Origin: Nodularia sp. NIES-3585
GTDB lineage: Bacteria; Cyanobacteriota; Cyanobacteriia; Cyanobacteriales; Nostocaceae
NCBI RefSeq assembly: GCF_002218065.1
Contig: NZ_BDUB01000001.1
Span: 2,383,031 to 2,447,030 of the forward strand
Direction: 5' to 3'
DNA: 64,000 nucleotides
The notes under the pieces: model-generated
Database searches by the model: none
What the model saw: only the letters and a program-made list of their open reading frames with translations
Told to the model about the DNA's origin: nothing
Part shown: positions 62,192-64,000 of the stretch, in pieces
Numbering within the stretch: position 1 is the stretch's first letter
How the letters are laid out: the number at the start of each line of letters is the position of its first letter
Position numbers and translations under genes: made by a program

Positions 62192-64000
62192 TTAATTATC
62201 CTCAGATGTAGCCGAATCTGAATCCAGAGCAGAAGAACGGCGACGGCGGCGACGGTTACCCACAGAAGTTTTGCTGACTAAATCTTCCTCAGCCTTGTCT
62301 TCCGAACTTGGGGCTGCATCGGGATTTTTTACACGTTCAACTACGCTCAGGGGTTTCTCTTCTGGCTCCACTTCGGATGTATCCACTTCATTACTTACTG
62401 TTTTCACAGCAGTTGAATTTGAAGTCGATTCACTGACTTTAGTTCTCAAAGCATCAGGGCCAATAACATTAATAATTACAGACTTAGAATTTTTAACCTC
62501 CTGATCTAACTTCACCAAAGGAGAAACCCCCATCAAAGCAAACACATCTTGCTCTTCCAAGGTCATTTCTACACTTCTAATTTCTGGCGGTTCCACCACA
62601 GGCTTCACAGGCTCCACCTTCGTCACCTTAGCCCGTTCAGACCTTTCATGCCAACCTGACTTCCCTATATGAGGAGAAGGAATTTCTGAAGTCGAATCTC
62701 CCAAATCTGGGACTGAGCGTAGCCGAAGTTCAGCGTTGGACTGAGCGCTCACACCGAAGTCTTCAGCATCCGCATCCAAATCTAGCTCATGGTCAAAACC
62801 GACAGTTCGCGGAGTCACCGGACTTATGTCTACGCTACGCAAGCTATCATCTTTTGCTGGGCTGCCATTTATCCCAGAGCGATTCCGACTAATGCGTGTA
62901 CGGCGAGTTTTGTCGGTTGGTTCTTGATAGCTGGGATGATTAATTAAATCCAAAGGCCTCATATCAGCGACAGCATCGAAAACTTCTCCGAATGTATCAG
63001 CACTTTCCCGTGGTTCAGGAATGCGATTTGTGGGCAGACGTGGTTCCTTCTGAGGCAAAGATACTTTAGACTGAGAGTAGCTGAAATCAGAACGATCCGG
63101 TAATTCTGCCGTTATGGGCAATCGTGGTTCTGTGTCTCCAGGCAAACGCACAATATGTCCCACACCACCACAAGTTGGGCAAGTATTACCAAACAATTCG
63201 TAAATATTTTGACCTTGGCGCTTACGAGTCAGTTCGACCAAACCCAATTCTGTTAATTGGGCAATCTGAGGACGAGCCTTATCTGCCTTCAGTGCCTTAT
63301 TAAAGTGTTCTAAAACTTGTAACTGGTCACGCCGCGATTCCATGTCAATGAAATCAACCACAATTACACCTGCAATATTTCGCAGACGTAACTGACGAGC
63401 AATTTCTGTTGCGGCTTCGCAGTTTGTCCATAAGACTGTTTCCCTGGCTGTGGCGGAACGGGTGAAGGAACCAGAGTTCACATCCACAACTGTTAACGCC
63501 TCTGTTGGCTCAATGATAATATAACCCCCAGAAGGCAAATCTACCCTCGGTTTCAGAGCTTCTTTAATTGCTGCACTGATGCGGAAATACTCTAAAATTG
63601 GAGAGCGATCGCGGTGATGGTCAATTAAAACCCCCTGTGGTGTTTGACCGCCACTCCAGTTCTGCAAATACTGCTTAACTCGTTTCAAACCTGTGCTGGA
63701 ATCCACCACAATCCGATTCACATCAGCACCGTACATATCCCGCAAAACACGCTGGATGAAGTCATCATCCCGATTCAGCAGGGCTGGCGCACGGGTAGAA
63801 TGTGCCTCTTGCTGAATGGCATCCCATTGCTTTTGCAGCACTTCCAAATCTTCAATAATCGCTTCCTCTGGTTTGCCTTCCGCCTCAGTCCGCACCAACA
63901 AACCCATACCCGCGGGCTTAATCAAAATCGCTAAGGCGCGTAAACGGTTGCGCTCACTTTCACTTTTAATTCGTCGGGATAAATTTACACCTCTACCATA
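62192..64000 (-). CDS. rne: Ribonuclease E/G, C-terminal part (5' end outside)
   Basis: Main endoribonuclease for mRNA decay and rRNA processing. The frame is open to base 64000, starting inside YGRGVNLSRRIKSESERNRL, so the N-terminus with most of the S1 domain lies outside. Catalytic magnesium aspartates are in TVVDVNSGSFTR and VVDFIDMESRRDQL; the Zn-link is NTCPTCGG. After the catalytic part comes a long polar, presumably unstructured tail. It ends with the arginine block RRRRRRSSA, which in cyanobacteria binds polynucleotide phosphorylase. rnhB follows directly. Confidence 0.95.
   Translation of the reverse strand, partial: YGRGVNLSRRIKSESERNRLRALAILIKPAGMGLLVRTEAEGKPEEAIIEDLEVLQKQWDAIQQEAHSTRAPALLNRDDDFIQRVLRDMYGADVNRIVVDSSTGLKRVKQYLQNWSGGQTPQGVLIDHHRDRSPILEYFRISAAIKEALKPRVDLPSGGYIIIEPTEALTVVDVNSGSFTRSATARETVLWTNCEAATEIARQLRLRNIAGVIVVDFIDMESRRDQLQVLEHFNKALKADKARPQIAQLTELGLVELTRKRQGQNIYELFGNTCPTCGGVGHIVRLPGDTEPRLPITAELPDRSDFSYSQSKVSLPQKEPRLPTNRIPEPRESADTFGEVFDAVADMRPLDLINHPSYQEPTDKTRRTRISRNRSGINGSPAKDDSLRSVDISPVTPRTVGFDHELDLDADAEDFGVSAQSNAELRLRSVPDLGDSTSEIPSPHIGKSGWHERSERAKVTKVEPVKPVVEPPEIRSVEMTLEEQDVFALMGVSPLVKLDQEVKNSKSVIINVIGPDALRTKVSESTSNSTAVKTVSNEVDTSEVEPEEKPLSVVERVKNPDAAPSSEDKAEEDLVSKTSVGNRRRRRRSSALDSDSATSEDN

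Overview
The window looks like chromosomal DNA of a filamentous, probably heterocyst-forming cyanobacterium (Nostocales: Nostoc/Anabaena/Nodularia type). The evidence is the gene content: the clock kinase SasA, ferredoxin-dependent glutamate synthase, a CRR7-like NDH-1 factor, cyanobacterial DUF families 1815, 1997, 2839 and 2854, and a PEP-CTERM-type surface protein. Supporting signs are many GCGATCGC (HIP1) octamers, heptanucleotide tandem repeats and dispersed palindromes in most spacers. I cannot name the species. I saw no rRNA, tRNA, CRISPR array or intact DNA transposon.

Layout. 1-7.5 kb: sasA (5' end outside the window), a receiver-GGDEF protein, crr7-like and DUF2854 genes, a receiver-only regulator and ppk1. 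7.9-15.4 kb: a cell-surface region with two tandem small secreted paralogues, a large putative outer-membrane protein and a DUF4347/RTX protein. 15.7-25.6 kb: an orphan histidine kinase, a DUF2267 protein, exported and TPR proteins, a sigma-like protein, a glyoxalase-like membrane protein, a YdeP-type molybdoenzyme and an exosortase-type surface protein. 26-29.2 kb: a conflict-type module, namely a STAND NTPase with TPRs followed by a ribbon-helix-helix/PIN toxin-antitoxin pair. 29.4-43.9 kb: lysS with a KTSC tail, a DinG-like protein that seems to have lost its catalytic motifs, a complete group II intron splitting a DUF2839 gene, DUF1815, a thioesterase, dxr, a GT39 glycosyltransferase and a polysaccharide deacetylase. 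44-52.9 kb: glutamate synthase, a phosphodiester glycosidase, a mannose-6-phosphate isomerase-type cupin and an IscA-like protein. 53-58.2 kb: the str cluster rpsL-rpsG-fusA-tuf-rpsJ. 58.8-64 kb: a Lon substrate-binding-domain protein, pheA, DUF1997, rnhB and rne (5' end outside).

How the parts relate. Translation genes, RNA turnover (rne/rnhB), isoprenoid supply (dxr), nitrogen assimilation (Fd-GOGAT) and polyphosphate metabolism are core functions. The accessory material falls in three places: the surface locus at 8-15 kb, the STAND/toxin-antitoxin module at 26-29 kb, and the intron and repeat-rich spacers at 31.7-39 kb. The best supported unusual findings are the group II intron, whose splice sites can be set from domain V/VI structure and the rebuilt host protein, and a small element at 2.4-2.6 kb that is flanked by TA and whose empty site is preserved in a second repeat copy at 40.5 kb.
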